Shown one piece after another: positions 1 through 10,470 of a DNA stretch of 64,000 nt (position 1 is its first letter; every line of letters begins with the position of its first letter). Source of the stretch: Liriodendron chinense (lineage: Eukaryota; Streptophyta; Magnoliopsida; Magnoliales; Magnoliaceae); assembly GCA_003013855.2 (NCBI GenBank), contig ML058337.1:6510001-6574000 (forward strand), in the 5' to 3' direction. Both the position numbers and the translations under genes were made by a program. The notes below the pieces were generated by a model that saw only the letters and a program-made list of their open reading frames with translations, was not told the DNA's origin and did not search any database.

Positions 1-1373
1 GTCGGAAGATATAGTGAAATTAAAGCTATTCCCTTTCTCTTTGAAAGAAAGAGCTAAAACATGGCTTCACTCTCTAAGACCAAGGTCGATTGGGGCATGG
101 ACTGAGATGACTTGGGAGTTTTTAAAAAAATTCTTCCCGGTTCATAAAACAAACACCATTCGACGAGCCATAATGAATTTTTCTGTCGAAGAGAGTGAAA
201 CTTTCTTTCAAAGTTGGGAGAGATACAAGGACCTCCTACTTGCTTGTCCACATCATGACTATGAAATATAATGAATCATAAGCTTCTTCTATGAAGTATT
301 GAACTTAAATATGCGTCAATTCGTAGAGATGATGTGTAACGGCGAGTTTATAAGCAAAGATCTTGAGGATGTATGGAGTTATTTAGATATGTTGGCCGAG
401 AATGCCCAATCATGGGATACCTTAGACAAATCTAGTAACCTCAAACCTCTTCAACAAAAGAAAATGGAGGGATCTACATCCTTAAAGAGGGAGATAATGT
501 TAATGCTATGATAGCTAGCCTCACAAGGAAGATAGAGGCTATGGAATTAAGTAAGAACGAGACTTCCAACTCCACTGAAGCTATTAAAAACGTGTGTGGA
601 ATTTGTGTCGCTAATGTACAAGATTATCCTACAATTATTGCGTTTCAAGAGGTGTTATAAGAGCAAGCAAATGCCGCATATGGGTATCAACAGCCTTTCA
701 ATGGACCGGTAGGTAACACGTATAACTCTACTTGGAAAACCATCCAAATTCAGTTGGAGGAACGGTCCCATGACCAATCCTACCAACTCTCAAGGAGGGC
801 CACCCATGCAAAACATGGCCCCGCCTCAATTCTCAATGGAGGACACTTTAAAGGCATTTATGCAAGGGCAAACGTAAATTAATCAATCAAATCAGCAAAT
901 ATTTCAAGAGCTTAAAGTGTCGATTGATGAGATTAAGGGACACTTGAATGCTAGGGAAGGGACCTTTCTGGCCCAACCTTAGCCCAATTGTAAACAAGCA
1001 CATGAAATTAATGCCCCTAACCTCCCCAACCAACATGTGGAGCAAGAAAAATCCATTTCCACTCATACAAGTAGTAAGCAAGTTGACAAATCTATTCCAA
1101 TGAAGGTCGATAAGCCTAATGATCAAGGTAATTCTTGAGAATGAGAATGGATCTAGCTTAGCCCCACAAGAAACGGAACGCATTCATAAGCTCATAGCAC
1201 CATTCCCTTTGAGATTGATAGCTCCAAAACCTCTCCCAAACTCTCATGATATTTTAGAGGTTTTTAAACAAGTCAAGATCAATATTCCATTGCTTGATGC
1301 CATTAAACAAATTCCCTCCTATGCCAAATTTCTAAAGGACTTATGCACAACCAAATGCAAATACAATGTGTAA
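1..1373 (+). pseudogene. Athila-type gag remnant
   Basis: The first 271 bases encode the retrotransposon gag core with LFPFSLKERAKTWL, a FLKKFFP segment and WERYKDLL followed by CPHH, then a stop. Bases 299-511 continue the capsid-like region (DVWSYLDMLAENAQSWD). Bases 1119-1373 encode the linker towards the protease (ILEVFKQVKINIPLLDAIKQ). Gag would form the cytoplasmic virus-like particle that packages the element's RNA. Several stops and frame changes separate these pieces, so no functional product is expected. The middle part, about 520-1110, is only weakly recognisable. Confidence 0.8.
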
Positions 1374-1389
1374 CAAAAGATAGGCCTTT

Positions 1390-1900
1390 TTGAATGAGCA
1401 AGTGAGTGTCATTCTCACTCAAAAGACCCCTCCAAAATATAATGATCTTGGTAGTCCCACAATCTCATGTATCATTGGTGACTACCGGATTGAGCGTGCA
1501 TTACTAGATTTAGGGGTAAGCTTAAACTTGATCCTGTACTTGGTATACGAGCAATTGGACCTTGGTGAATTAAAACCCACCAAAACCACATTGCAACTCA
1601 CTGATCGATCCATCCATGTACCGAGAGGGATGGTTGAGGATGTATTGGTCTAAGTTGACAAATTCTACTACCCGGTGAATTTTATCGTCTTGGACACGCA
1701 ACTGATTATGGATACTACCACTCAAATACCGATGATTCTAGGCCGCCCATTCTTGGCTACGTCAAACGCAATTATAAATTGCCAGAATGGGGTGATGAAA
1801 TTGTCATTTGGGAATATGACATTGGAGGTGAACGTGTTCCACATGTGCAAAAAGCAAAGGAATGAGGAGGATGATGAGCTATTCGATGTAAACATGCTTG
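1390..1900 (+). pseudogene. Athila-type aspartic protease remnant
   Basis: The frame from 1390 to 1653, continued after one stop from 1675, reads as the retropepsin of Athila elements. It includes ALLDLGVSLNL at the active site (family form DLGAS), QLTDRSIHVPRGMVEDVLV, and after the stop FIVLDTQLI and ILGRPFLATSNAIINC. The protease would cleave the gag-pol polyprotein. The alanine of the D-x-G-A motif is valine here. A stop codon at 1651-1653 (TAA) splits the domain, so it is not functional as read. Confidence 0.82.
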
Positions 1901-2099
1901 AATCCTTTGAAGAAGAGGAGCTTCTCCAACTCGAACCACTTGAAACTTTGGAGACATGCTTAGCACACTTCGAACATTCTAAAGATCCCATCTTGGGCGA
2001 TATTGTGCAAGCATTGAGTAGTGAGAAATCGGTAGTTGATACTAGCCGGAGGAGGCCCCATTTTGAAAAATTGCTACCAACCACATCAAAGCCTCTACC

Positions 2100-3480
2100 G
2101 TCTAATATCAAACCGCTGAAGCTTGACCTTAAACTATTACCATCCGAGCTTAAATATGTATACTTGGGTCAAGAGAAAACATTACCGGTTGTCATAACCT
2201 CTCACATAAGAAAAGACCAAGAGTTCAAGTTGATTGAGCTACTCAAAGAACATAGGGGAGCCATAGGGTGGACAATAGCGGACTTCAAAGGGATAGACTG
2301 TTCTGTATGTACTCACCGTAGAAACCTCAAAGAGAATGAAAAAATGACTAGACAACCTCAAAGGAGGTTAAATCTAAACATGATGGAGGTCGTCAAAGGT
2401 GAGGTGTTAAAGCTACTAGATGTGAGTATCATCTACCCCATCTTGGATAGCCAATGGGTGAGTCCTACCCAAGTTGTCCCTAAGAAGTTTGGTATTACCA
2501 TTGTAGAGAACGCCAACAATGACTAGAGTGACCACTGCTTGGCGTATGTGCATAGATTATCGGAAGCTAAACACGGTTACTAGGAAAGACCACTTGCCTC
2601 TCCCATTCATGGATCAAATTTTGGAGAGGTTAGCGGGTCACTCCTATTATTGCTTCCTAGATGGCTATTCTGGTTATAACTGAATTGAGATAGCCCTGAA
2701 AGACCAAGAGAAGACCACATTTACATGCCTGTTCGACGACTTCGCATATCGAAGGATGCCATTCAGACTATGTAATGTACCCGTCACATTCCAACGATGC
2801 ATGTTGAGTATTTTCTCAGACATGGTGGGTGAATTTCTCGAGATATTCATGGATGATTTTTTTATTTTTAGTTGTACATTCGATGAGTGCCTTGATCATT
2901 TGAAATCAGTCTTGACTAGGTGTGAGGAGAAGAACCCCGTCTTAAACTGGGAGAAGTGTCATTTTATGGTACAAAGAGGAATAGTCCTTGGACATATCAT
3001 CTCATCCAATGGAATAGAGGTAGATTGGGCCAAAATTGACATAATTGCTAATCTACTACCACCCAAAAGCATACGCGATGTGCGGTCATTGGACACGTCG
3101 GATTCTATCGAATGTTCATAAAGGATTTCAGTCATATCTCTAGGCCTTTATGTCACCTTCTCCAGAAGGAAAACCAATTTGAGTGGAGTGTCGAATGTCA
3201 ATTAGCTTTTTCAAAGCTAAAGGACATGTTGACAACCGCTCCATCATGCTACCACTAGATTGGTCCTTTCCTTTTGAGTTGATGTGTGACGCAAGCGATT
3301 ATGCTATTGGGCCGGTGCTAGGCCAAAAGAGGGATAAGAAGCCTCATGTTATCTACTATGCGAGTAGGACCATGAATCCCGCCCAAGTTAATTACTCGAC
3401 TACGGAGAAAGAGCTCCTCGCCTTCATTTTCGCCTCGGACAAATTCAGACGTTACTTGATAAGATTTGTTGAACCTCTAA
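2100..3480 (+). pseudogene. Athila-type reverse transcriptase and RNase H remnant
   Basis: The RT begins with RRLNLNMMEVVKGEVLKLL and WVSPTQVVPKK. After a frameshift near 2520 it continues with MCIDYRKLNTVTRKDHLPLPF, then YRRMPFRLCNVPVTFQRCM and the catalytic FMDDF near 2850. The connection and RNase H follow, with FELMCDASDYAIG and YYASRTMNPAQVNYSTTEKELLAF. Coding similarity stops at about 3450-3480 where an LTR-like insertion begins. The missing end of RNase H (GSKVIVYTDHAALKHL) resumes at about 4836. At least one frameshift and several stops are present. Confidence 0.87.
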
Positions 3481-4831
3481 TTTATACATTTTCTGATCCA
3501 TTACATCACATCTTATGCATGCTTTGCATGTTTAAAAGATGCATCTAATGCATGTTTTCTGGATATAGGAATGAGAGAGGGAGTTCACTCAATTGGCAGC
3601 TGAAAGACTATATTTAGAAGCTAGTTGACGAAGACCAAGGTTGGCCAAAGAAGGAAGAAGAAAGAAGGAGAGAAAAGAAAGAAAGAAAGAAAGAAAAAAT
3701 GAAAGAGAGGAGGCTAGACCGGTAAAGACTGGTCGGCCAGGAAGGCCAGACTGGTCAAGACCGATCGGCAAGTTGCATGCCCACCTTGTGAAGCCGCTAG
3801 AACCAGGCCTGGACAGGTCTGACCGGTCAAGACCGATCGGCTATAGGCCTTCCCACACCTCTGCACTCTTTGGACATGCCACAGAAAGGTCCGACTGGTC
3901 AAGACCAGTCGGCCAGTGTAAATCATGTGAGATTTCAGCAGGTTCTCATTGAAGCTCTGTTTTTTATGCAAGTGCGTAACTTCTTACACAAATCTAGAAG
4001 TTTCTGAGTCGGTGAGACTGCAAATCTATAAAAGGACACCTAGGTTTAGTAGCTAAGGCATCATACAAGGCTAAGGACTTCGTGGGAGGTAAAGAGGATA
4101 GTTGTGGAGCATCTACAACTCTCCCGAATATGGTTTTTCATGTTTTCATTAGTTTTTCATTGTTTTTAGTTGAAGCATGATAATGCTCGGCTAGAACCCC
4201 TCAGCTAAGGCTAAGAGGTGAAGCTTGTAGCCAGTTATCATGTTGAATTTGTTTGACTCGAGTACTCTATTTAAAGTTTGCATTTTCTAGTTTAAATAAA
4301 AGTTGGTATTTTTTTAATGTTTTATGAGAGTTCATGTGCTTCGGACATGGGTTCCTTGCAATTCTCTGAGATTATCATGTTTGGATTGATTAGGTTTGAA
4401 TTGTAGTAATCCCTAAGAATAACATTGTCCATTGGCATGGTTGTTACTTCGAAGGCTACATATTCGGATTCTATGTGTTTCATTGGAACTAGAATCTTAT
4501 TTTCGACTTGAGTGGAGATTGTTTGTGTTTGAATGTTAAATCTTCCAACTAGAAAAGAAATAGAACTTCAATTCTAGTTGACTTTATGCTTGGATAAATG
4601 AATTCACATGGGACTACTACAATGGATCCTTGAGGCCTTCGTTCCTTTAAATTACAGATTTTTACAATTTATTGTTTTAAGTTAGTTTATGAACTTGAAT
4701 TTCTAAATTAATTGAATTTGAAGTTGCTGGAGTAATTTGAATTGGTTTACCTTAATTCCTTGTGGATCGACCTCAGTCTTACCGAGAATTATTACTACAT
4801 TGCAACCTTGCACTTGAGGCAAGTGAACTGG
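3453..4831 (+). mobile_element. Solo LTR-like insertion 1 inside RNase H
   Basis: About 1.38 kb separates the two halves of the RNase H reading. It contains a TATA box (TATAAAAGG at 4027-4035), no coding capacity, and a block of GACCGGTC/GACTGGTC near-palindromes at 3717-3915. It is collinear with 5630-6975 over almost all its length (shared ATGCATG..TTTGCATGTTTAAAAGA start, TATAAAAGGACACCTAGG, GCTAAGAGGTGAAGCTTGTAG, and CTTGTRCTTGAG-type end). This is the profile of a solo LTR. I could not find an exact target duplication, so both ends are good to about 30 bases only. Confidence 0.68.
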
Positions 4832-5630
4832 ATCTAAGGTTATTGTTTACACGGACCATGCGGCGCTGAAACATCTTCTTTTTAAAAAGGATGCTAAGCC
4901 CCGTTTACTTAGATGAATCCTACTCCTTAAAAAATTCGACTTTGAAATCAAAGATAAAAAAGGGAATAGAGAACGTGGTGGTGGATCATCTATCCCACCT
5001 AGTTTTACCCGATTCTATGGACGAGTCATCTATTAAGAACTTATTCCCTGATGAGCAACTCTTTATTGTTATGCATCCGTTGTGGTACACTGATATAGCA
5101 AACTATCTTTCCACAGGTGCGATGCCAACTCATTGGACTGTGTAGGATAAACGAAAATTTCTAAGGGAAGTGTGCAAATTTTTCTAAGATGAACCATTAC
5201 TTTTCAAATATTGCCCAGATCAAATAATTAGGAGATGTGTCCCTGATGATGAACAAAATTCTGTCATCTTCTTTTGTCATAGTCAAGCATGTGGGGGTCA
5301 TTTTTCCATTAAGAAAATCACTGCAAAAATTCTACAATATGGTTTTTATTGGCCTACCTTGTTTAGAGACACCCACGAGCTTTGCAAAGCATGCAAGCGT
5401 TGTAAAAAACTAGGAGAATTGTCCCGTCGGAATATGATGCTTCTTAACCCAATTCAACATCTTGAAGTCTTTGATTTTTGGGGCATCGATTTCATGGGAC
5501 CATTCCCCTCATCCTTTAGACATGTCTACATATTGCTTGTCGTAGACTATGTGTTCAAGTGGATAGAGGTTATTCCATGTAGAACCAATGATCACCACAT
5601 GGTTCTATGGTTCCTGAATTGCGTATATTC
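4832..5630 (+). pseudogene. Athila-type RNase H end and integrase remnant
   Basis: RNase H resumes with GSKVIVYTDHAALKHLLFKKDAKP. The integrase follows: an HHCC-like zinc finger (CHSQACGGHFSIKK ... CKACKRC) and FYWPTLFRDTHE, then the start of the catalytic core with IDFMGPFPSSF and VVDYVFKWIEVIPCRTNDH. The integrase would insert the element's cDNA into host DNA. A stop at 5143-5145 and a frame change before 5359 break it. The core ends abruptly near 5620-5640 where a second LTR-like sequence begins, so most catalytic residues are missing. Confidence 0.82.
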
Positions 5631-6975
5631 TAACCCCAATTCATTACACATTATGCATGGTTTGCATGTTTAAAAGACTATTTTAATACATGTTTTGTGA
5701 TTGTAGGAATGAGAGAGAGACTTCACCAATTCGATGCCAAATGAGTCACTTTGTATGCATTGAAGATAAAAAGAATAGGCGACAAAAGGTGGAAGAAAGA
5801 TACAAGGGAGAAAGAGAAAGAAAGAAGAAATAGTGCAGAAAAATGTGCACTGCCGACCGGTCGACCATGGCCCACGACCGGTCATTTGACCAGTCGAAAA
5901 TTCAAAACGGAAGCCCCCTTTGCAACTGACCTTGCAGGACAAAAAATGGGCAAAACTGACCGGTCGGCCACCTCTAACGACCGGTCGTATTTCCTGGGGC
6001 TTTGAAGTGTTTAAGTTAAAACTCGTTGGATCGAAATCGAGGGTTGACGACCAGTCCTTCGACGAATCAGCTATGAAAAAAAATAGAGAAAGCTTGTTCT
6101 TCAAGCTCCAAAAATTTATGCGCTGCGTAAGTTGTTACGCACTTCTGGAAGATTCTGAGGCGGCGGAGCTTTAATTCTATAAAAGGACACCTAGGGGTGG
6201 ATCTAAACTGATCATAGAAGGCTTGAGAACTCGTGGGAGGTGAAGAGAATCATCGTTAAGCGCCTACAACTCCTCCAATTTTAATTTTTATGCTTTTTAG
6301 TAGTTTTTCATTGTTTCTAGTTGAAGTATGATGATGCTCGGCTAGAACCTCTTAGCTATGGCTAAGAGGTGAAGCTTGTAGTTAGTTCTAATGTAGGGTT
6401 TGTTTAATTCAAGTACCTTTACTTAAAGTTTGAATTTTTGAGTTCTAGTTTGAATAAAGTTGGTATTTTTAGATATTTTATGAGAGTTCATGTACTTTGG
6501 ATATGAGTTCCTTGCAAATCTCTGAGATTGCCATGTTTGGATTGATTAGATTTGAATTGTAGCAACCCTAGATCATGCCATAGTCTCTTAGCATGGCTGT
6601 TACTCCGAAGGCTACAAGTTTGAATTCTATGTGCTTCATTAGAACTTGAATCTTATTTTTTGACTTAAGCGGGATTGTTTGTGTTTGAATGCCTAATCTT
6701 CTAACTAGTTGAGAGATAGAACTTTGAATCTAGTTGTGTTTATGCTTGGATAAATGAATTCTCATTGGACTACTACAAGTGGATCCTTAAGGCCTTAGTT
6801 CCATTAAATATCAGATTTTTTTAAAAGTTACTGTTTTACTTGGTTCTTAAAACTGAATTCTAAATTGCTGAGATTGAAGTTATTAGAATAATTGGAGTTT
6901 TTTTACCCTAATTCCCTGTGGATCGACCTTAGTCTTATTGAGTTATTACCAAATCACAAGCCTTGTACTTGAGAC
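5630..6975 (+). mobile_element. Solo LTR-like insertion 2, same family as 3453-4831
   Basis: This segment matches insertion 1 from the ATGCATG start to the ACTTGAGACGAGCGAAC end. It has the same TATA box (TATAAAAGG at 6178-6186), the same conserved GCTCGGCTAGAACC block and its own set of GACCGGTC palindromes at 5853-5990. There is no coding sequence. Unlike insertion 1, the host integrase does not resume on the far side, so the right flank (6976 onward) has been lost or exchanged. Confidence 0.65.
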
Positions 6976-7164
6976 GAGCGAACAACCCCACCTTGATCAA
7001 TCCAGCTATCCAACCTGTTGGAAGGGTCATTAGGACCTGGATGAAGTGATCGTACAATTATCATCTTGGTGTAGGATGAAGTGACTTGGATGAATCATGA
7101 TGGGCCCCACATCACTAGTTCCAGCGGCGGGTTTGGTGGATCCCTAACTATGGTGCCCATCTGG
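6976..7164. other. Unassigned flank
   Basis: No coding region or known element is visible. The repeated GATGAAGTGACTTGGATGA-like wording and a GGGCCCCAC box suggest degraded miniature-repeat sequence. Confidence 0.4.
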
Positions 7165-7583
7165 AATCATGATTCATGTACCTTACATCCACGCCCTCCA
7201 TACGTTTTTACAGCTCATTTTAGGGCATGATCCAAAAAATGAAGCATATTCAAATTTCAGGTGGACCACATCACAGGAAATAATGGTGTTTGAATCCCCA
7301 CTCTTAAAAAATCCAAAAAATGAAGCATATTCAAATTTCAGGTGGACCACATCACAGGAAATAATAGTGTTTGAATCCCCACTCTTAAAAAATTCTTGGG
7401 GGCTACCCAAATGTTTATTTGCATCCAACCTTATGGTAAGGTCACAAAGACCTGGATGAAAGGCCCGCACAAATATTAGACTGATAAAAAAAACTATTTT
7501 GGCCCATTAGAAGTTTTCAGTCACCACTATTTCTTGTGGTATGGTCCAACTGAGATTTAGATCTGCTTCAATTTTGGGATCAT
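7165..7583. mobile_element. MITE family 1, partial copy
   Basis: This is one of at least eight copies in the window of a GC-punctuated non-coding repeat. The hallmark core is TTTTAGGGCATGATCCAAAA followed by a GTGGACCACA..CACAGGAAA segment, then ATTTCTTGTGGTATGGTCCA. The best copy is at 22259-22894. This copy lacks clear termini and carries an 81-bp tandem duplication (7231-7311 and 7312-7392). Confidence 0.75.
7231..7392. repeat. 81-bp tandem duplication in MITE copy
   Basis: Two near-identical units start with TCCAAAAAATGAAGC at 7231 and 7312. They differ by only one or two bases, so the duplication is recent relative to the divergence between MITE copies. Confidence 0.93.
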
Positions 7584-8393
7584 GGTGCTAACAACCCTAA
7601 TCCATGCCATCAAACACACAAGCGTGCGTGTGTCGAGTTGGTCTGTAGATGAGGCGTGGCGTGGCGTGGTGCGATGTAGTGTGGTATGGTGTGGTGCACG
7701 CGCGTGCGAGTATACTTGCTTAAAGCCTAAATGGTTTGTTGCCTTTTTGCAATTCAATTTTTGTAACTGTCGTTTTTGAATTTTCAAACTAACATTTATC
7801 CTCTTTAGAAAAACCTAACAGCCATGATTGTTGGCAGGGGTGCTTCTATACTATAACGAGACAACAATTGAGGGTATCCTGGAGGTTGATTGCCTAGTAT
7901 TCTTGTAACACTACGGACACCGTCTAGTGGAGGGCAAATCAACGTCAAGCCGAGTGAATTTATTCATGCCTCGATTCCAATAAGTTCTCTTAATTTCCTT
8001 ATTTGATTTTATTTTTTGTTTTAATTTTTTTTTACAAATTATTATTATTCCAATTTATCAAAATTATGAATTTTCAGATCTAAAATTCCAACATTATAAC
8101 CTTCTTTCGGCGATGTGAAACATATCCAGAAAGATCTAACATTCAAACCTCCATCTTCTGTTGCGATTGGATCCAAGGAAAAGTTTTAAAATGGGCAAAT
8201 CTTAACAATTCATAATTTTTATTGTGCCATAATCAGTCAAATTGTGGGACTCATCCATGAAAACGTTTGTTCTAGTAAATTAGAGCTATCATCGTGTATA
8301 TATTGCACGTAAATTAGAATAAAATATGAAATTTAAATTAACTGGTTAACATTTCTATACGCACAAATAATAATGCAGATTGATAATTAAACT
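7584..8393. other. Unassigned region
   Basis: No gene is supported. A strongly strand-biased G/T-rich stretch (about 7650-7710, repeated GTGGCGTGG, GTGGTATGG and GCACGCGCGTGCG) lies at the left. The rest is AT-rich with no recognised element. Confidence 0.5.
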
Positions 8394-8398
8394 AGTAG

Positions 8399-9040
8399 TG
8401 TTGGGAATGTCTTCAATCTTGACATCGAGAGGACTTTGGGTGACCGACGGGACTTAGTCTTGCGCCCAAAACTACCTTGGATGGGCTTCTGGAATCTGGA
8501 TGGCTGCATCTGCTTTTTAGGGGGTGTAAGGTGCTCGACGACTGTTTAGGGTGCCTGACAGCCATTGTAGGGCGCCCAAAATTCCTCTGATATTTTCCTT
8601 GAACTTTATGGATAGAATTTGGCTCTGACGGGAGCTTGACGGTGCGCGAACTGTATATGTCGGTTGTGTGTTTTGCACGGGATTTGTTTCTAATCTTGAT
8701 TTTGTGCTATTTAAAGGGGTGTAATGCGGGATAAGGGTAACACAATGAATGCTAGACGTGTTCAAGGGGTTGAGAGAGTACTAGGGTGAGAGAAAGAGTT
8801 AGGGTTAGCTTGGATTTCTCTTGTGAAGCTTGGATCTGGGTAAGTTTTCTTTATATCTCTTGTAACTTCTAATTTTTGTAGTGGATTCGCTTTGTGCCGT
8901 GGTTTTTTTTTACCCATGAGGGATTTTTTCGCGTAAAATTTGGATTTTCTTCTTGTGTGTATTGAATATTTCTCTATCATTGTGATTATCTTGTTTGATT
9001 TCTCGCTTCCGTTGTGAGCTAATCTCTTTCCTTCCCAACA
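8399..9040 (+). repeat. 5' LTR of copia element A
   Basis: It starts TGTTGGGAATGTC and ends CTTCCCAACA. A TATA-like box TATTTAAAG lies at 8708-8716, followed by a leader that would be transcribed from the R region. GCGCCC/GGGCGC-type short repeats occur at about 8480-8640. It matches the 3' LTR at 12616-13705 apart from the TRIM and GT expansions there. Confidence 0.93.
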
Positions 9041-9041
9041 A

Positions 9042-9058
9042 ATGGTATTAGAGAGAAC
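9042..9058 (+). promoter_or_regulatory. Primer binding site of copia element A
   Basis: ATGGTATTAGAGAGAAC directly follows the 5' LTR. It is a mutated form of TGGTATCAGAGC, the usual tRNA-Met primer site of plant copia elements. Confidence 0.8.
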
Positions 9059-9094
9059 ATTGATAGGTAGATCGAAATTTGAGATGAGGTATCA

Positions 9095-9840
9095 ATGGCG
9101 TCAGGCATGACATTCAACGTAGAGAAGTTTTTTGGTAAAATAACTTTAAACTATGGAAGGTCAAGATGGAGGACATCCCAATTCAGCAAGGATTGAAAGA
9201 AACAATCATTGGGGAGCAATAAGAGACTATGAAAGAAGAAGAGTGCAGGAAGCTAGATAAGAAAGCCAATGTCTCAATCTAGTTGTGCCTGACGGATGAA
9301 GTCCTGTATAACGTCATGAGGGAGAAGACTACGGCTGATACTTACGCGAAGTTAGAGTATATCTATGCGAAGAAGTTTTTTGAGAATCGTCTATATCTGA
9401 TGTTGTAGTTGTTCAATCTGAAGATGGTGGAGGGGACTGATTTTGAGAGTCACATTAGCATGTTCAATAGGCTCGTTTATAAGTTGTTAGATCTAGATGA
9501 ATCGATGAAAGTTGACCATCAGGAATGCATCTTGTTGAATTCGTTTCATGAATCATATGTCGTTCAAGGACTCTTTGTGAGCGGGCAAGGAGACCATTAT
9601 CTCAGTCCTCCAAGCGAAGGCAATGAGAAGGAAGAGCGATAACGTCGGGTTGTCCTTTGACGAGATACTTGTTATAAGGGGAAGAAATTCTGAGCGGGGT
9701 GAGAGATTTCGTCATTGAGATTTAAATCCAAGGGCAAAGGGAGGAGCAAGGTGAGGTGCTAGAATTGTAGGGAAAAAAGGCACATGAAGATGGATTGTCA
9801 GAACCCAAACCAAAGTAAGAAAAGACTGGAGATTATTCTA
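9095..9840 (+). pseudogene. Copia gag remnant (element A)
   Basis: The reading starts MASGMTFNVEKFFGK at 9095. With stops and frame changes it continues through MEDIPIQQGL, ECRKLDKKANVSI, LTDEVLYNVM and the 9409-9642 frame (FNLKMVEGTDFESHISMFNRL). This is the UBN2-type gag of copia elements. A zinc knuckle of form C-x2-C-x4-H-x4-C follows at about 9757-9798 (stop inside the knuckle). It would coat the element RNA, but stops make it non-functional. Confidence 0.85.
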
Positions 9841-9929
9841 GAGAGGGGGCTAATACCGTGGAAGCCACATAAGACGGTTGTGATGATAACTATGTGTTGA
9901 CTATATCTGGTAAGAGGTCTCTCAATGGA

Positions 9930-10340
9930 GAGTGACTCTTGGATTCAGGTGCATCGTATCACATGTGTCCTAACTAGAGTTCATTCATGACATACAATGC
10001 ATATGATGGTGGGTTAGTGTTCTTGGGTGATGGTTTCGCATATAAGGTTGTCAGTATTGGCACGATGCGCATTAGAATGTTTAATGGGATTGAACGAGTC
10101 CTGAAAGATGTGAGGCACGTCCATAGGATGAAAATGAATTTGATCTCTCTTGGCGCACTCGAGGCATTAGGGTGCAGGTTCATCGACTGCGATCGATATT
10201 GTAAAGCGAAAAAGGGGACAGTTGTGATGATGAAGGCACGAAGGTGCTACAATCTTTACAAGTTGATCTGGAGCACTTCTCACGGTAGAGCTATGGGATC
10301 GACAACGGAATCCACGGTTGCTCGTATGTTGAAAGGGCTA
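9930..10340 (+). pseudogene. Copia protease remnant (element A)
   Basis: LLDSGASYHMCP near 9935-9970 is the copia aspartic protease active site. The usual tryptophan codon just before it has become TGA, and another stop follows. The frame 9987-10349 continues with GDGFAYKVVSIGTMRI, GIERVLKDVRHVHRMKMNLISLG and CYNLYKLI, the standard end of copia protease before the integrase. Immediately afterwards the sequence jumps to the 3' non-coding end of the element, so integrase, RT and RNase H are deleted. Confidence 0.87.
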
Positions 10341-10349
10341 CAAGAGTGA

Positions 10350-10470
10350 GTGAGTTGTGAAGGTGTAGGAGTAGAGTCGGTGGAGGCACGAGAAGCGGTG
10401 GAGCAATGAAGGAGATGAAGAATGAAGCTTTGGAGTAGTGGATTTTAAAGATTGAAGTGACGGTGGAGAT
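10350..10470 (+). other. 3' internal end and purine tract of element A
   Basis: Non-coding sequence resembles the segment just upstream of the copia LTR at 40471 (CGAGAAGCG, GGAGATG.AG, GGAGCTTT.AAGTAGTG). It ends in the polypurine tract GGTGGAGAT at 10462-10470. It marks the position from which plus-strand DNA synthesis would start. Confidence 0.75.

Larger units (their letters stand above)
1..5630 (+). mobile_element. Athila-type Ty3/gypsy retrotransposon remnant
   Basis: The order gag, protease, reverse transcriptase, RNase H, integrase on the + strand is that of Ty3/gypsy elements. The wording of the motifs (LFPFSLKERAKTW in gag, LLDAIKQIPSYAKFLK before the protease, FMDDF in the RT, GIDFMGPFP in the integrase) fits the Athila lineage as I know it. 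The 5' LTR and primer site lie outside the window. The copy is dead: every domain is broken by stops or frameshifts. An LTR-like insertion lies within RNase H at about 3453-4831. A second copy of the same LTR family ends the integrase at about 5630, beyond which no integrase continuation is visible. Confidence 0.88.
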
